A stretch of 27,411 nt of DNA from Pseudomonadota bacterium (GCA_023391335.1 JAEWBG010000044.1:1-27411); one strand, 5' to 3'; shown: positions 1 to 9,386, counted from the stretch's first letter. Notes: generated from the sequence alone by a model not told the origin. Made by a program: numbers and translations.

Positions 1-30
1 TCACCCGTCACCCGTCACCCGTCACCGAGA
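1..30. repeat. Tandem heptamer array (GTCACCC-type)
   Basis: Three TCACCCG units are followed by TCACCGA in perfect 7-bp register, ending at the stop codon of the minus-strand histidine kinase. The same GTCACNN heptamer recurs at 9387-9414, 9791-9825 and 9867-9894, always between genes. The array may extend left of the window. No function is known to me; position suggests a 3-prime-end or intergenic repeat family. Confidence 0.75.
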
Positions 31-31
31 A

Positions 32-3000
32 TCATCCCGCCTTCGACACCGCCGGGCTCGTCTGCGCTTTCAAGAACTCTCCGGCGCGGCGGAATTCATC
101 GTTCAAAGCAGCGAGCAGCGCTTTGACCTGTCCTTGATCCATCTGTGCAGCCCGCGACTCGAGCTCATACGCAAGATCCCGCAAGCGATTGGCATGGATG
201 TTTGCGCTCGCGCCTTTGAGTTTGTGCGCCGAGCGGCTCAACGCCGTGCGATCGAGCGCTTCCATGGCGGCGCGTAGTTCAGCCATGACTTGCTCGCCGC
301 TCGCGACGAACGTCGCGGTCAGTTCTTGAGTGAATTCCGGATCACCATCGGTCAATTCATTCAATCGCGCCAAGTCGACCGGGGCGTTCGCTGTGTCGTT
401 CGAGGATGTCTGAGGCGAGTCGTGCGTATTCATAGCTAACCCATATCGATCGAGAACCTCTCGTAGCCGGACCAACTCCAATGGCTTGGTCAAAAAGGCG
501 TCCATTCCCGCCTCCGTGCAACGCTCAAGTTGTCCCGCCATCGCGTTCGCAGTCAACGCCACGATCGGGGTGCGCGGACCGGTTTCAAGTTCGCGGATGC
601 GCCGCGTCGCCGTGAGCCCATCCATGACGGGCATCTGCAAATCCATCAACACGATGTCGAAGCGTCCCTCGGTGAAAGCTTTGACACCTTCCAGTCCATT
701 GTCCGCGATACGCACTTTGAAGCCCATCCGCTCCAAGAAGCGCAAGGCGACTTTTTGATTTACGGGATTGTCCTCGACGAGCAGGATGTTGCCCTCGTAG
801 CGCTGCGAAATCGCAGCAGCAGACAACATGCCGCGCGTCACGATCGGTTGACTCTGCAAGTGCCACTCCTTGGCATCGCAACGGAGCACTCGATCGAGGC
901 AGTCCAGCAATTCGCGTGTGCGAATCGGTTTCGTCAAATACGCCGCGAAACCGAGGGCTGCGTAACGCGCGATGTCGCCGTGCCGATCGACTGAAGTCAG
1001 CATGACGACCCGCGCGCTGGAGATGGACGGATCGGAGTTGATGCGCTCGCCGAGCGCGCCGCCATCCATGTCCTGCATGCGATGATCGGCGAGCACGACT
1101 TCAAACGGCAATTCATCGGCCACAGCCCGATGCAGCAATGCGAGCGCTTCCAAGCCGCTACTCGCGAGGCTCACGTCGTAACCGGCGTGCATCAATTGGC
1201 CTGCCAACACGCGACGGTTGGTTTCGTTGTCATCGACGATGAGGACCCGCCGGCCCAAGCGATCCAAATCGACGTCCTGCTTCGGCGCCTGCGCGGGCAC
1301 GGCAGCCAGCGGCAGGCTGAACCAGAATGTCGAGCCCACGCCGACTTCGCTTTGTACTCCGACCTCGCCACCCATCATGTGTACGAGCCGTTGCGTAATC
1401 GACAGCCCGAGCCCGGTGCCGCCGAAGTGGCGCGTCGTGGATGAATCTGCCTGCACGAACGGCTTGAACAACGTATTGAGCGTTTCGGGCGCGATCCCGA
1501 TGCCGGTGTCTCGTACTTCGAAGCGCGTACGCACCGTGCCGTTTGCATCGGTTGCGGCGCTGACCTCGACGACAATCTCGCCTCGCTTCGTAAACTTCAC
1601 GGCGTTACCCGCAAGGTTGATCAAGCACTGGCGGATGCGTTGCGGATCTCCCATCACACGATCCGGCAAGTTCGGGTGGACATGAACGACGAGTTCGATG
1701 CCTTTGTCCGCAGCATGTACGGCCATCATCGATCCGACATCATCGGCGATGGCGCGCACATCCATCTCGATGGATTCGATGTCGAGCTTGCCGGCCTCGA
1801 TCTTCGAGAAATCCAGGATGTCGTTGATGACGACGAGCAGCGAATCCGCGCTCGAGCGAATCGTTTGCGCATAGTCGCGCTGGGTTCGATCCAACGTCGT
1901 GTCGAGCAGCAAGCCGGTCATGCCGATGATGCCGTTCATCGGTGTGCGAATCTCGTGACTGACGTTCGCAAGGAATTCGCTCTTGGCGCGATTCGCCGCT
2001 TCGGCGGCTTCTGTCGCCTGCATCAATGCTTCGCGCGAGGCGCGCGCATCGGTAACGTCTTGGAGTGAACCCGACAGGCGCAGCGGTCGGCCGACCGAAT
2101 CGCGTTCGGCACGGGCGCGAGCTCGATACCAGCGATAGTCGCCCCGCTTGGTGCGCAGGCGAATTTCGATGTCGTACGGTGTGTTCTCTTGGAAGTGCTG
2201 CTGAGTCGCCGCGGCGACAGCGGCACTGTCATCCGGGTGTAAGAACGAGCGTAGGAAATTCGTATTGCTGGGCAGTTCGATCGGATCGAACTGGAGCAAC
2301 TCGGCGACACGAGGCGAACACCACGCAGTGCCGTCCGCCTCCAACTCCCACAATCCGTCCTGAGTGCCGTTGATCGCGCGTTCGAATCGCTGCTGCGCAC
2401 GTTGCAGCGCATCTTCAGTGAGCTTCTGCTCGTGCACGTCGTGGATCGAGCCGGCCACCAAAACGGCGCGTCCCGATTCATCTCGTTCCGCAGTGCCTCG
2501 CTCGCGCACCCAACGATATTCGCCAGAGCGCATTCGCAGGCGAATGTCGCAAAGCAGCGGCTGCGCGTGCTCCAGGTGATTGGCGAGCGCTCTGCGGCTG
2601 GTCGATATGTCTTCCGGATGAACCAGTGCTTCGAATTCGGCTGGATCGGTCGGCAACTCTCCGTCCGCGTAACCTAGCAGCGTTTGATAACTCGAAGAGA
2701 ACCAGCGCCGCTTGTGGACGAGATCGTATTCCCAGTGACCTTCGGAGCTCGACAACGAAGCGCGCGCGATGCGCCGCTCAGCGTCGCGGAGTTTCTCGGC
2801 CGCAAGCACTTCGCTCGTGACGTCCCAGGTCACGCCGCAGGCGCGAATCGCCTGGCCCGTCTCGTCCAAGATCAACCGTGCATGATTCTGCGTGTGCAGC
2901 CAGCCGCCTTTGCCATCTTGCACGCGGGCTCGATACGAAAGCAGATCTGAATGCTGCGCCAGCGCCTGATCCATCGCACGCGCGAATGCATCGCGATCTT

Positions 3001-4585
3001 CCGGATGTGACCGTTCGGCGAGCGCGTGCCAAAGCGATTCGATCGGGACACCTTCGAAGTGGCGATCGAAGTTGTCGATCCAGGTGAACTGCGAGGTGCG
3101 CAGATCCAGTTCCCACGAACTGATGCCGGCCGCCTGGGTCGCAATCGACAGTCGATCGAGCAGTGCGCGTTCGTGCTCGGCCTGTCGCTGCAACATCTCG
3201 TGCGTTTGCACTTCGTTGGTCACATCGGTCGTAGCGCCTAGCAAACGCGTCGCGACGCCATCTGCATCGCGCAAGATGTGAGCGAACGTCCGCATGTGAC
3301 GATACGTACCGTCACTGCGTACCAAACGAAAGCGATGCGAGTACTCGTGTGCGCCTTGTTCTATCGACGTACGCAGGAGCGTGCCTGCATACTCGAGATC
3401 CTCCGGATGCATGACGCGCTCGAGTGCTTCTCGGTATTGGTGCGCAGGCACCTGATCCAATCCGAACGCTTTCGAGCGATTTTCGATCCAGAGGAATTCG
3501 TTGGTCCGCAGGTCGATTTCCCACGGCGAAATACCCGCCGCAGTGCTCGCCACGCTGAGTCGTTCCAGTAGCGCTTGGACGTGCGCCGTCTGCGATCGCA
3601 ATTGCTCATTCACCCGCGTTTCGGCGGTGACATCCATGGTGACGCCGAGCAAGTGAATGGCGCGGTCCGCCTCATCCCGATCGATGTGGGCATGAATCCG
3701 CACATGACGCACTGCACCGCTTGGCAGCACCGTGCGATATCGCAACGACAGCGAGTCGCCGCGACACAGTGCCGCATCGATGGCGTCTGTAAAGCGCGCG
3801 CGGTCATCCGGGTGCACGGTGTTGGTGAAGAATGCTCTTGCACCGTGTGGCACTTCTTGCGCTTCCATACGGTAGAAGCGCGCGATTGCAGGATCCGCAG
3901 TGAGTCGGTCGAGTTGCACATCCCAATCCCACACGCCAATGCCGGCGGCACGTGTCGCGAGGTTCAAGCGTCGTAGCAGTGCACGTTCGTGGGCGGCCTG
4001 CCGTTCGATTTGTGCGGCGGCTTCGACCAATCGTGTGGTCTCGACGGAGACGCCTAGCAAACGCGTTGGCTGACCGTTGGCGTCGCGATAAATGCGAGCG
4101 TGCAGGCGGGCGTAGTGAATCGAGCCGTCCGGAAACACGGTCCGGTAATCGTGTTCAACCTCGTTGTGGTAGCGAATCGCATCGTCCATGGTGCGTTCGA
4201 ATCGTTCGACGTCGTCCGCGTGCACGACTGTGCGCACAAACTCGCGGACGTTTTGGAACACTGGGCGATCGACGTGAGCAAATAACCGAGCGAGTCCCGC
4301 GTCAGAGGCGAGCGTGCCGTTGACGAGGTCCCAGTCCCAGATACCGATGCCTGCGGAAGCGGTGACCAGCTCCAGGCGCTTGAGCGCCGTGCGTTCTTCG
4401 CTGGAGGCAGGGCGAGGATTGCCGGGAATGCGGCGATGCCGGCTCAGCGCCCAGGCTCCGACGGCGCCCAGCAGCACGCCTCCCGCCAACAGGACGGGAT
4501 GGCTCAGCAGCGAACGCGAGAGGATGGTTAGATCCGCTAACACCGACACGTTTGTTTTTCCTAGCGTTCCATTCGTAATGAGCAC
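32..4585 (-). CDS. Hybrid sensor histidine kinase, six PAS, HisKA-HATPase-REC-REC-Hpt
   Basis: A BarA/ArcB-like phosphorelay kinase of 1517 residues. One membrane segment (about 26-48) is followed by six consecutive PAS/PAC modules (about 70-187, 202-322, 337-456, 473-590, 606-720, 733-848). Next come HisKA with phospho-accepting His877 in SHEIRTPMNG, and an HATPase with N-box Asn990/Asn994, DTGIG 1026-1030 and GGTGLGLS at 1055. Receiver 1 has D1118/D1119, D1167, T1197 and K1219; receiver 2 has E1271/D1272, D1315, T1345 and K1367. A C-terminal Hpt carries His1454 in AHKLKGA. All relay residues are present, so a full His-Asp-Asp-His relay is expected. There is no periplasmic domain, so sensing is probably cytoplasmic through PAS. 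The GTG start at 4585 has no clear Shine-Dalgarno; a GTG at 4549 preceded by AGGA is an alternative. The ligand and output regulator are not visible. It is paralogous to the kinase at 9898-13716. Confidence 0.95.
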   Translation of the reverse strand: MLITNGTLGKTNVSVLADLTILSRSLLSHPVLLAGGVLLGAVGAWALSRHRRIPGNPRPASSEERTALKRLELVTASAGIGIWDWDLVNGTLASDAGLARLFAHVDRPVFQNVREFVRTVVHADDVERFERTMDDAIRYHNEVEHDYRTVFPDGSIHYARLHARIYRDANGQPTRLLGVSVETTRLVEAAAQIERQAAHERALLRRLNLATRAAGIGVWDWDVQLDRLTADPAIARFYRMEAQEVPHGARAFFTNTVHPDDRARFTDAIDAALCRGDSLSLRYRTVLPSGAVRHVRIHAHIDRDEADRAIHLLGVTMDVTAETRVNEQLRSQTAHVQALLERLSVASTAAGISPWEIDLRTNEFLWIENRSKAFGLDQVPAHQYREALERVMHPEDLEYAGTLLRTSIEQGAHEYSHRFRLVRSDGTYRHMRTFAHILRDADGVATRLLGATTDVTNEVQTHEMLQRQAEHERALLDRLSIATQAAGISSWELDLRTSQFTWIDNFDRHFEGVPIESLWHALAERSHPEDRDAFARAMDQALAQHSDLLSYRARVQDGKGGWLHTQNHARLILDETGQAIRACGVTWDVTSEVLAAEKLRDAERRIARASLSSSEGHWEYDLVHKRRWFSSSYQTLLGYADGELPTDPAEFEALVHPEDISTSRRALANHLEHAQPLLCDIRLRMRSGEYRWVRERGTAERDESGRAVLVAGSIHDVHEQKLTEDALQRAQQRFERAINGTQDGLWELEADGTAWCSPRVAELLQFDPIELPSNTNFLRSFLHPDDSAAVAAATQQHFQENTPYDIEIRLRTKRGDYRWYRARARAERDSVGRPLRLSGSLQDVTDARASREALMQATEAAEAANRAKSEFLANVSHEIRTPMNGIIGMTGLLLDTTLDRTQRDYAQTIRSSADSLLVVINDILDFSKIEAGKLDIESIEMDVRAIADDVGSMMAVHAADKGIELVVHVHPNLPDRVMGDPQRIRQCLINLAGNAVKFTKRGEIVVEVSAATDANGTVRTRFEVRDTGIGIAPETLNTLFKPFVQADSSTTRHFGGTGLGLSITQRLVHMMGGEVGVQSEVGVGSTFWFSLPLAAVPAQAPKQDVDLDRLGRRVLIVDDNETNRRVLAGQLMHAGYDVSLASSGLEALALLHRAVADELPFEVVLADHRMQDMDGGALGERINSDPSISSARVVMLTSVDRHGDIARYAALGFAAYLTKPIRTRELLDCLDRVLRCDAKEWHLQSQPIVTRGMLSAAAISQRYEGNILLVEDNPVNQKVALRFLERMGFKVRIADNGLEGVKAFTEGRFDIVLMDLQMPVMDGLTATRRIRELETGPRTPIVALTANAMAGQLERCTEAGMDAFLTKPLELVRLREVLDRYGLAMNTHDSPQTSSNDTANAPVDLARLNELTDGDPEFTQELTATFVASGEQVMAELRAAMEALDRTALSRSAHKLKGASANIHANRLRDLAYELESRAAQMDQGQVKALLAALNDEFRRAGEFLKAQTSPAVSKAG

Positions 4586-4632
4586 CCGCGCAAACGTCCC
4601 GCCCGCACCTCAACATCCCGGCCGATGACCGA

Positions 4633-4682
4633 CAAGGACGCTTTTCGGCAGTGCTGCAGATTCAGGGACGATCTGATTGGGA
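4633..4682 (-). promoter_or_regulatory. Upstream block shared by the two hybrid kinase genes
   Basis: About 50 bp lying 48-97 bp upstream of the kinase start align without gaps to 13813-13862 upstream of the second kinase. Both contain CAAGGA and, exactly 29 bp later, a 15-mer TCAGGGAC-NN-TCTGA (4662-4676 here) identical at 13 of 15 positions. This could be a common regulator site or the surviving end of a duplicated promoter. No -35/-10 pair was assigned. Confidence 0.4.
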
Positions 4683-4804
4683 CACCGGCCGCTCACATTG
4701 CTTAACGGCGCGACACCGAGTGCCCTGAAGCGCGCTGCTAGAATCGAACTTCTTAATTTGCGTAGATTGCGCATTATCCCTAGCGTCCACTGCGAGGAAT
4801 GCTG

Positions 4805-6976
4805 ATGCGAGCTGTTAAATGGGCTGCTTATGTCATCGGCGGTCTGATCGCGCTGATCGCCCTGGTCCTGATCGGGGTCCTGCTATTCGTCGATCCGAAT
4901 AAGTATCGCGGCGATATCGAGCGGGTGGTGGAGCAGAAGACGGGGCGCGATCTCACGATTGCCGGCGACCTCAAGCTTTCCGTCTTCCCTTGGATCGCAC
5001 TTGAAACGGGTGCGCTCAGTCTCGGCGATGCCCCCGGCTTCGGCCCTGAACCCTTCGTAGCCCTCAAGGAAGCGCGAGTGGGGGTGCGATTGCTGCCGTT
5101 GCTGCGCGGCCAGGTGGAAATCAGCACCGTGAAGCTGGTGGGCGCACGCGTCCGACTCATCACCGATGCACAAGGGCGTCACAATTGGTCGGACTTGGGA
5201 AACACCTCGACGAGCGAACCTACTGACAACTCGTCCACGTCCGTCATGCCGACGATCGCCGGTGTGGTCGTCGAAGATGCTTCGATCACCTTGGAAGATC
5301 GCCAAGCCAAGACGCATAAAGTCATCCGCGACGTGCAGCTCAAGACGGGTCGCTTCGCATCAGGTGAGCCTTTCGATTTGACGCTCGAGTGCATCGTCGA
5401 TCAGGAGCCGGCGCAGAGCGTGCGCGTGAAGCTCGAGTCGACAGTCACGGCCGATCTCGCGCACAGCCAATATCGCCTTGATGCGCCGAAAATCGGTTTG
5501 GTGTTGAGCGGTCAGGGCTATCCTGAGAAAGGCGTTCCGGTCGACGTGCAAGCGCAACGCGCTGCGGCCGACACCAAGAACGAGCTCTATCAGCTCGAAC
5601 AATTCCGCCTGACGACCAACTGGCAAGGCCAGGGCTTGCCTGCCACGGGCGTGCCGATTGCGCTCAGCTCCTCCAATCTGCAGGCGAATCTTCAGCAACA
5701 AACGTTGGAGATCCCGGATCTCGACCTGCAAGTGGCCGGCGCACACCTGAGCGGGCGCCTCAGCGGCGAGGACATTCTGGATGCGCCGAAGATTCAGGGA
5801 CCGCTGAAGCTCGAACCGCTCTCGCCGCGCGAATGGCTGCCGAAACTCGGCATCAGTGTGCCGACAACGCGCGATGCCGAAGTGCTGAAGAGCTTGAGCT
5901 TCTCTGGAAACGCCGCAGTGACCAAGACGTCGGCGGAGGTGCATGACATTTTGCTCAAGCTCGACGACACGACGGCGAAAGGATCGCTGGGCATCGCTGA
6001 CTTCGATGCAAAAGCATTGCGGTTCGATCTCAACATCGATCGCGTGAATGCGGATCGATATCTCCCGCCGCCGCAGGTAGACGCATCCAAGAAAGCAGAT
6101 GAGGCACCCACGCCGATTCCGGTGGAGGCGCTGCGAACGCTGAATGCGCGCGGCCAACTCGTGGTTCAACAAGCAATCTTCGCAGGCATGACATTCACCA
6201 ACTTGCGCCTCGGCGTCGCTGCCCGCGACGGCAAGGTGCGCTTCAATCCGTCCGAAGCGTCGATGTACGGCGGGCAGTATCACGGCGACATCGGCATCGA
6301 TGCGACCGGTGCGGCAGCGCGTGTGAGCTTGAACGAGCACGTCAATGGCGTGGATTTCGCGCCCCTGTTCAAGGATCTGTTTAAGACCAATCGCGTCGCC
6401 GGCAAGGGCACTGCCAATGTCGTCGTCAACGGCACCGGACGCACGACGGATGAAGTGCTGAAGACCATGGCGGGCACGGTCGACTTCAAAGTCTTGGATG
6501 GCGCCCTGGAAGGCGCCGACTTGTGGTACGAAATTCGGCGCGCGCGCGCGTTGCTGCGTCAACAAGCGATCCCGGAACGCAGCGGTCCTGCGCGGACGCC
6601 ATTCAGTGCGCTGACGGCCTCAGGCACGATGCAGAACGGCGTGCTCACGACGAAGGATCTAAACGTGGCCATGCAGTATTTAAAGGTGACGGGCGAGGGC
6701 GATGTGAACGTGCCCGCGAGTACCTTGGACTACAAATTGGTGGCGACGGTATTGAAGATTCCACGCGAGGGTGCGGACGCCGATGCGCAAGAACTCGTCG
6801 ATGCGCAGATTCCGGTGCGCGTGACCGGAAGCTTAAGCGATCCGAAAGTGCGTCCGGATGTGGAAGGCTATCTGAAGGGCCAGGTCAAAAAGCGCGTTGA
6901 ACAAGAGCGCGAGAAAGTGGAACAAAAGGTGAAGGACAAGTTGGGCGACAAATTGAAAGATCTGCTGGGGCGTTGA
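4805..6976 (+). CDS. AsmA family inner-membrane-anchored protein
   Basis: A 723-residue protein of the AsmA/TamB-related group, which has roles in outer-membrane and phospholipid homeostasis. An N-terminal membrane segment (about 8-29) is followed by the typical AsmA opening, with FVDPNKYRGDIE and later DLKLSVFPWIALETG, then a long beta-rich periplasmic body. The C-terminus is a charged, probably helical tail rich in Lys/Glu (VKKRVEQEREKVEQ). An ATG also occurs at 4799, but GAGGA at 4794-4798 abuts it and is spaced six bases from the ATG at 4805, so 4805 is preferred. The stop overlaps the next gene by four bases (TTGA), suggesting translational coupling. The exact cargo or role is not shown by the sequence. 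Confidence 0.9.
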   Translation: MRAVKWAAYVIGGLIALIALVLIGVLLFVDPNKYRGDIERVVEQKTGRDLTIAGDLKLSVFPWIALETGALSLGDAPGFGPEPFVALKEARVGVRLLPLLRGQVEISTVKLVGARVRLITDAQGRHNWSDLGNTSTSEPTDNSSTSVMPTIAGVVVEDASITLEDRQAKTHKVIRDVQLKTGRFASGEPFDLTLECIVDQEPAQSVRVKLESTVTADLAHSQYRLDAPKIGLVLSGQGYPEKGVPVDVQAQRAAADTKNELYQLEQFRLTTNWQGQGLPATGVPIALSSSNLQANLQQQTLEIPDLDLQVAGAHLSGRLSGEDILDAPKIQGPLKLEPLSPREWLPKLGISVPTTRDAEVLKSLSFSGNAAVTKTSAEVHDILLKLDDTTAKGSLGIADFDAKALRFDLNIDRVNADRYLPPPQVDASKKADEAPTPIPVEALRTLNARGQLVVQQAIFAGMTFTNLRLGVAARDGKVRFNPSEASMYGGQYHGDIGIDATGAAARVSLNEHVNGVDFAPLFKDLFKTNRVAGKGTANVVVNGTGRTTDEVLKTMAGTVDFKVLDGALEGADLWYEIRRARALLRQQAIPERSGPARTPFSALTASGTMQNGVLTTKDLNVAMQYLKVTGEGDVNVPASTLDYKLVATVLKIPREGADADAQELVDAQIPVRVTGSLSDPKVRPDVEGYLKGQVKKRVEQEREKVEQKVKDKLGDKLKDLLGR

Positions 6977-7554
6977 ATCTTATCGTGCGTAGCGTGTTCA
7001 TCCTGCTCGGCCTATTGGGATTGACTTGCAGTGCGAATGCCGCGCACGCCTTCAATGTAGAGCACCGCTCCGTAGAGTTCGCCGAGCGTCACTATCGATT
7101 CGAACTGGTTGTGACGTTGGACGCACCGGCCGACCGCGTCGAGGCCGTGCTGCGCGACTATGAACATTACCCGCAACTGGACGAGCGCATCCTAGAGGCC
7201 AAGGTTTTGGAACGGCCCGAGCCGGATCTCGCCATTTTGCAAACGACTTTACGGGCGTGCTTCGGGCCCTTCTGCCGCAATGTGCATCGAATCGAGCGCG
7301 TGACGGAGTCACATATGGGTCTGGTGGCCATCAGCGATCCTGAGCGCAGTGACGTCAAGTTCGGCGCGTCCTACACTGCGCTTTCGCCGCTCGAAGATGG
7401 CCGCTCGCGGGTGTCGTATCGAACCGATATCGTGCCGGACTTTTGGGTACCGTCGTTGGTCGGCCGCCGCTTCATGCTCAAAACCCTAGAAGACGCGACC
7501 ACCACCTTGTTTCGCAATGTCGAACGCAAAGCTCAAGCTTCCGATGGCAGTTAG
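6973..7554 (+). CDS. SRPBCC/START-like (polyketide cyclase fold) secreted protein
   Basis: A 193-residue protein. A hydrophobic N-terminal signal (FILLGLLGLTCSANA, cleavage probably after ANA) is followed by a domain resembling the SRPBCC ligand-binding fold: strand motif FELVVTLDAPADRVEAVLRD, then YEHYPQLDERI, ending with a long helix (LKTLEDATTTLFRNVERKA). Such proteins bind hydrophobic ligands; the RatA/coenzyme Q-binding group is one relative, but a signal peptide points to the periplasm here. The TTG start overlaps the AsmA stop; GTG at 6985 or 6994 would also leave a signal peptide. The 3-prime end overlaps mutY. Coupling to the AsmA protein hints at an envelope lipid function, which is inference only. 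Confidence 0.75.
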   Translation: MNLIVRSVFILLGLLGLTCSANAAHAFNVEHRSVEFAERHYRFELVVTLDAPADRVEAVLRDYEHYPQLDERILEAKVLERPEPDLAILQTTLRACFGPFCRNVHRIERVTESHMGLVAISDPERSDVKFGASYTALSPLEDGRSRVSYRTDIVPDFWVPSLVGRRFMLKTLEDATTTLFRNVERKAQASDGS

Positions 7555-8656
7555 TCCCACGCAGGATGTTGCGACGCCCCTGTTGAGTTGGTTCGATCGT
7601 AGCGGACGCAAGCATCTGCCGTGGCAGCAGTCGCGCACGCCTTATCGCGTTTGGATCTCCGAGATCATGCTGCAGCAAACGCAAGTGGCCACGGTGATTC
7701 CGTACTACGAGCGTTTCATGGCGCGCTTTCCCACGGTGGGCGCGCTGGCCTCAGCGCAACTGGATGAGGTGCTGCATCTTTGGACGGGTCTGGGTTACTA
7801 CGCGCGTGCTCGAAATTTGCATCGGGCTGCGCAATACATCGTTGAGCAGCATGCTGGCGAATTTCCGCTGGCGTTCGATCAGGTGCAGGCCTTGCCTGGG
7901 ATCGGCCGCTCGACTGCCGGTGCCATCCTTGCGCTCTCGAGCGATCAGCGTCATCCGATTCTGGATGGCAACGTGAAGCGTGTGCTCACGCGGTACTTCG
8001 GCATCGAAGGCTTCCCAGGCTCAAAGCCCATCGAAACTCGCTTATGGCAGCTCGCGGATGCAGCGACGCCTCGCGAGCGGGTGGCCGATTACACGCAAGC
8101 CATCATGGATCTCGGCGCGACGCTGTGTGTGCGCTCGCGGCCTGATTGCGATCAGTGTCCCTTGGAAAACCGCTGCGTTGCTCGTGCTGAAAATCGTCAG
8201 CATGAGCTGCCCACACCGCGTCCCAAACGCATTCGGCCGCATCGAGAGGCTTACGTTGTGATCATGCAGCGTGCCGATCGCGCCGTTTTGTTGGAAAAGC
8301 GGCCGGCCACTGGCATCTGGGGCGGGCTTTGGACCTTTCCGCAATTCGAGACGCGGGAATCCGCGTCAGTATGGTTTGCTACCCACGCGCGCAGCGGCGC
8401 TGAATCGCTCAGCGAACAGTGGGAAGAGTTCCCGCCGTATTCGCACGCATTCACGCACTTCGATCTGACGCTGCGACCGCTCAGAGTGCATCACGAGCCG
8501 GATGAGGTGCACGATGCGGATCGATACGTTTGGTTTCACCCGCAACGTCCTGCGGCGATCGGTCTTGCGAAACCCGCGGTGGATCTGATTGCAGTGTGTT
8601 TCGATGGCCCAACACAGGCGGCACTCTTTCGCCAAGTAGATGAGGTTACGACCTGA
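7544..8656 (+). CDS. mutY: A/G-specific adenine glycosylase MutY
   Basis: Base-excision repair enzyme removing adenine mispaired with 8-oxoguanine or guanine. The 370-residue protein (E. coli MutY is 350) shows, in order: catalytic Glu40 in VWISEIMLQQTQV; the helix-hairpin-helix LPGIGRSTAGAI at 117-128; catalytic-site Asp141 in ILDGNVKRVLTR; the [4Fe-4S] ligands Cys195-X6-Cys202-X2-Cys205-X5-Cys211; and a C-terminal NUDIX-like 8-oxoG recognition domain from about residue 235. The ATG at 7544 overlaps the upstream gene by 11 bases; a further in-frame ATG at 7517 would add nine poorly conserved residues. Two bases separate it from the GNAT gene. yggX follows further on, as in many gammaproteobacteria. 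Confidence 0.97.
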   Translation: MAVSPTQDVATPLLSWFDRSGRKHLPWQQSRTPYRVWISEIMLQQTQVATVIPYYERFMARFPTVGALASAQLDEVLHLWTGLGYYARARNLHRAAQYIVEQHAGEFPLAFDQVQALPGIGRSTAGAILALSSDQRHPILDGNVKRVLTRYFGIEGFPGSKPIETRLWQLADAATPRERVADYTQAIMDLGATLCVRSRPDCDQCPLENRCVARAENRQHELPTPRPKRIRPHREAYVVIMQRADRAVLLEKRPATGIWGGLWTFPQFETRESASVWFATHARSGAESLSEQWEEFPPYSHAFTHFDLTLRPLRVHHEPDEVHDADRYVWFHPQRPAAIGLAKPAVDLIAVCFDGPTQAALFRQVDEVTT

Positions 8657-8658
8657 CG

Positions 8659-9120
8659 ATGAATATCGAGATCCGTTCCGAGGCACTGGATGAGCCTGTC
8701 GTGCGATCGCTCGTGCTTGCACTCAATGCTGAGTTGGCCCAGCGTTATCCGGAAGAAGGGGCCAATCACTTTCGCTTAGATCCGGAAGAAGTCGGTCCCG
8801 GCCGTGGCGCATTCCTAGTCGCGTACGTCGACGGGAAACCTGTGGGCTGCGGCGCGGTGCGTATCAACGAACCCGGCGTCGGCGAAATCAAACGCATGTT
8901 CGTGATTCCCGAATTTCGTGGCCGCGGCGTTGCCGGTGCTGTGCTGAGCGCATTGCAGGATCATGCCCGCGATCTCGGCGCGCACAAGTTGGTGCTCGAA
9001 ACCGGATCGCGTCAGCCCGAAGCCGTCGCGCTCTATCGCCGCGCGGGATTCATCGAGATTCCCCGCTTCGGCGAGTATGTGGATTCGCCGTTGAGTTTGT
9101 GTATGGGGAAAGAGTTGTGA
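8659..9120 (+). CDS. GNAT family N-acetyltransferase
   Basis: A 153-residue single-domain GNAT. The acetyl-CoA pyrophosphate-binding motif A is seen as KRMFVIPEFRGRGVAGAVL (RGRGVA at 87-92), followed by the motif B region LVLETG...AVALYRRAGF. It starts two bases after the mutY stop, so it is almost certainly cotranscribed with it. In E. coli mutY and yggX are adjacent, so this gene and the following repeat element look like an insertion between them. The substrate cannot be deduced. The last base of the stop codon is the first base of a 16-bp inverted repeat arm. Confidence 0.92.
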   Translation: MNIEIRSEALDEPVVRSLVLALNAELAQRYPEEGANHFRLDPEEVGPGRGAFLVAYVDGKPVGCGAVRINEPGVGEIKRMFVIPEFRGRGVAGAVLSALQDHARDLGAHKLVLETGSRQPEAVALYRRAGFIEIPRFGEYVDSPLSLCMGKEL

Positions 9121-9323
9121 AGAACCGATCGCAAAACCAACGTGGCGCCCAGTCGGCTCGCGCCGGTGACCATTTTCGAAAACGCCGCAAGTACGTCCTT
9201 GTAGTCTCCGGCAAAAACGTCCCTGTTTTTGACGGTTTCGAAAATGGTCCCCGACGCAAGCCAACGATGGCGTAGTGCCATCAATCGACCTGCAGCGCCC
9301 ATGAGGCTTTGCGATCGGTTCTT
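9120..9323. repeat. 204-bp nested palindromic element
   Basis: The outer arms AAGAACCGATCGCAAA (9120-9135) and TTTGCGATCGGTTCTT (9308-9323) are a perfect 16-bp inverted repeat. Inside lie a 14-bp pair GACCATTTTCGAAA (9168-9181) / TTTCGAAAATGGTC (9236-9249), a central hairpin CAAAAAC-GTCCCT-GTTTTTG (9212-9231), and a small hairpin GATGGC-GTAGT-GCCATC (9266-9282). No ORF in it looks real. It may be a MITE-like element or a structured RNA. Together with 9324-9521, where I see only a heptamer array and the yggX ribosome-binding site, it fills the 400-bp gap before yggX. Confidence 0.75.
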
Positions 9324-9386
9324 TGGGAGGAGGGAGTGTGCGTGGAGGGGGCGTTTCGATGATGGTGATGAGGTGACGCGATAAGA

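Noticed and set aside
5360..6565. Antisense frame of 401 codons opposite the AsmA gene
   Set aside because: A GC-rich shadow frame, Arg/His-rich with no domain. The plus strand has the AsmA features and ribosome-binding site.
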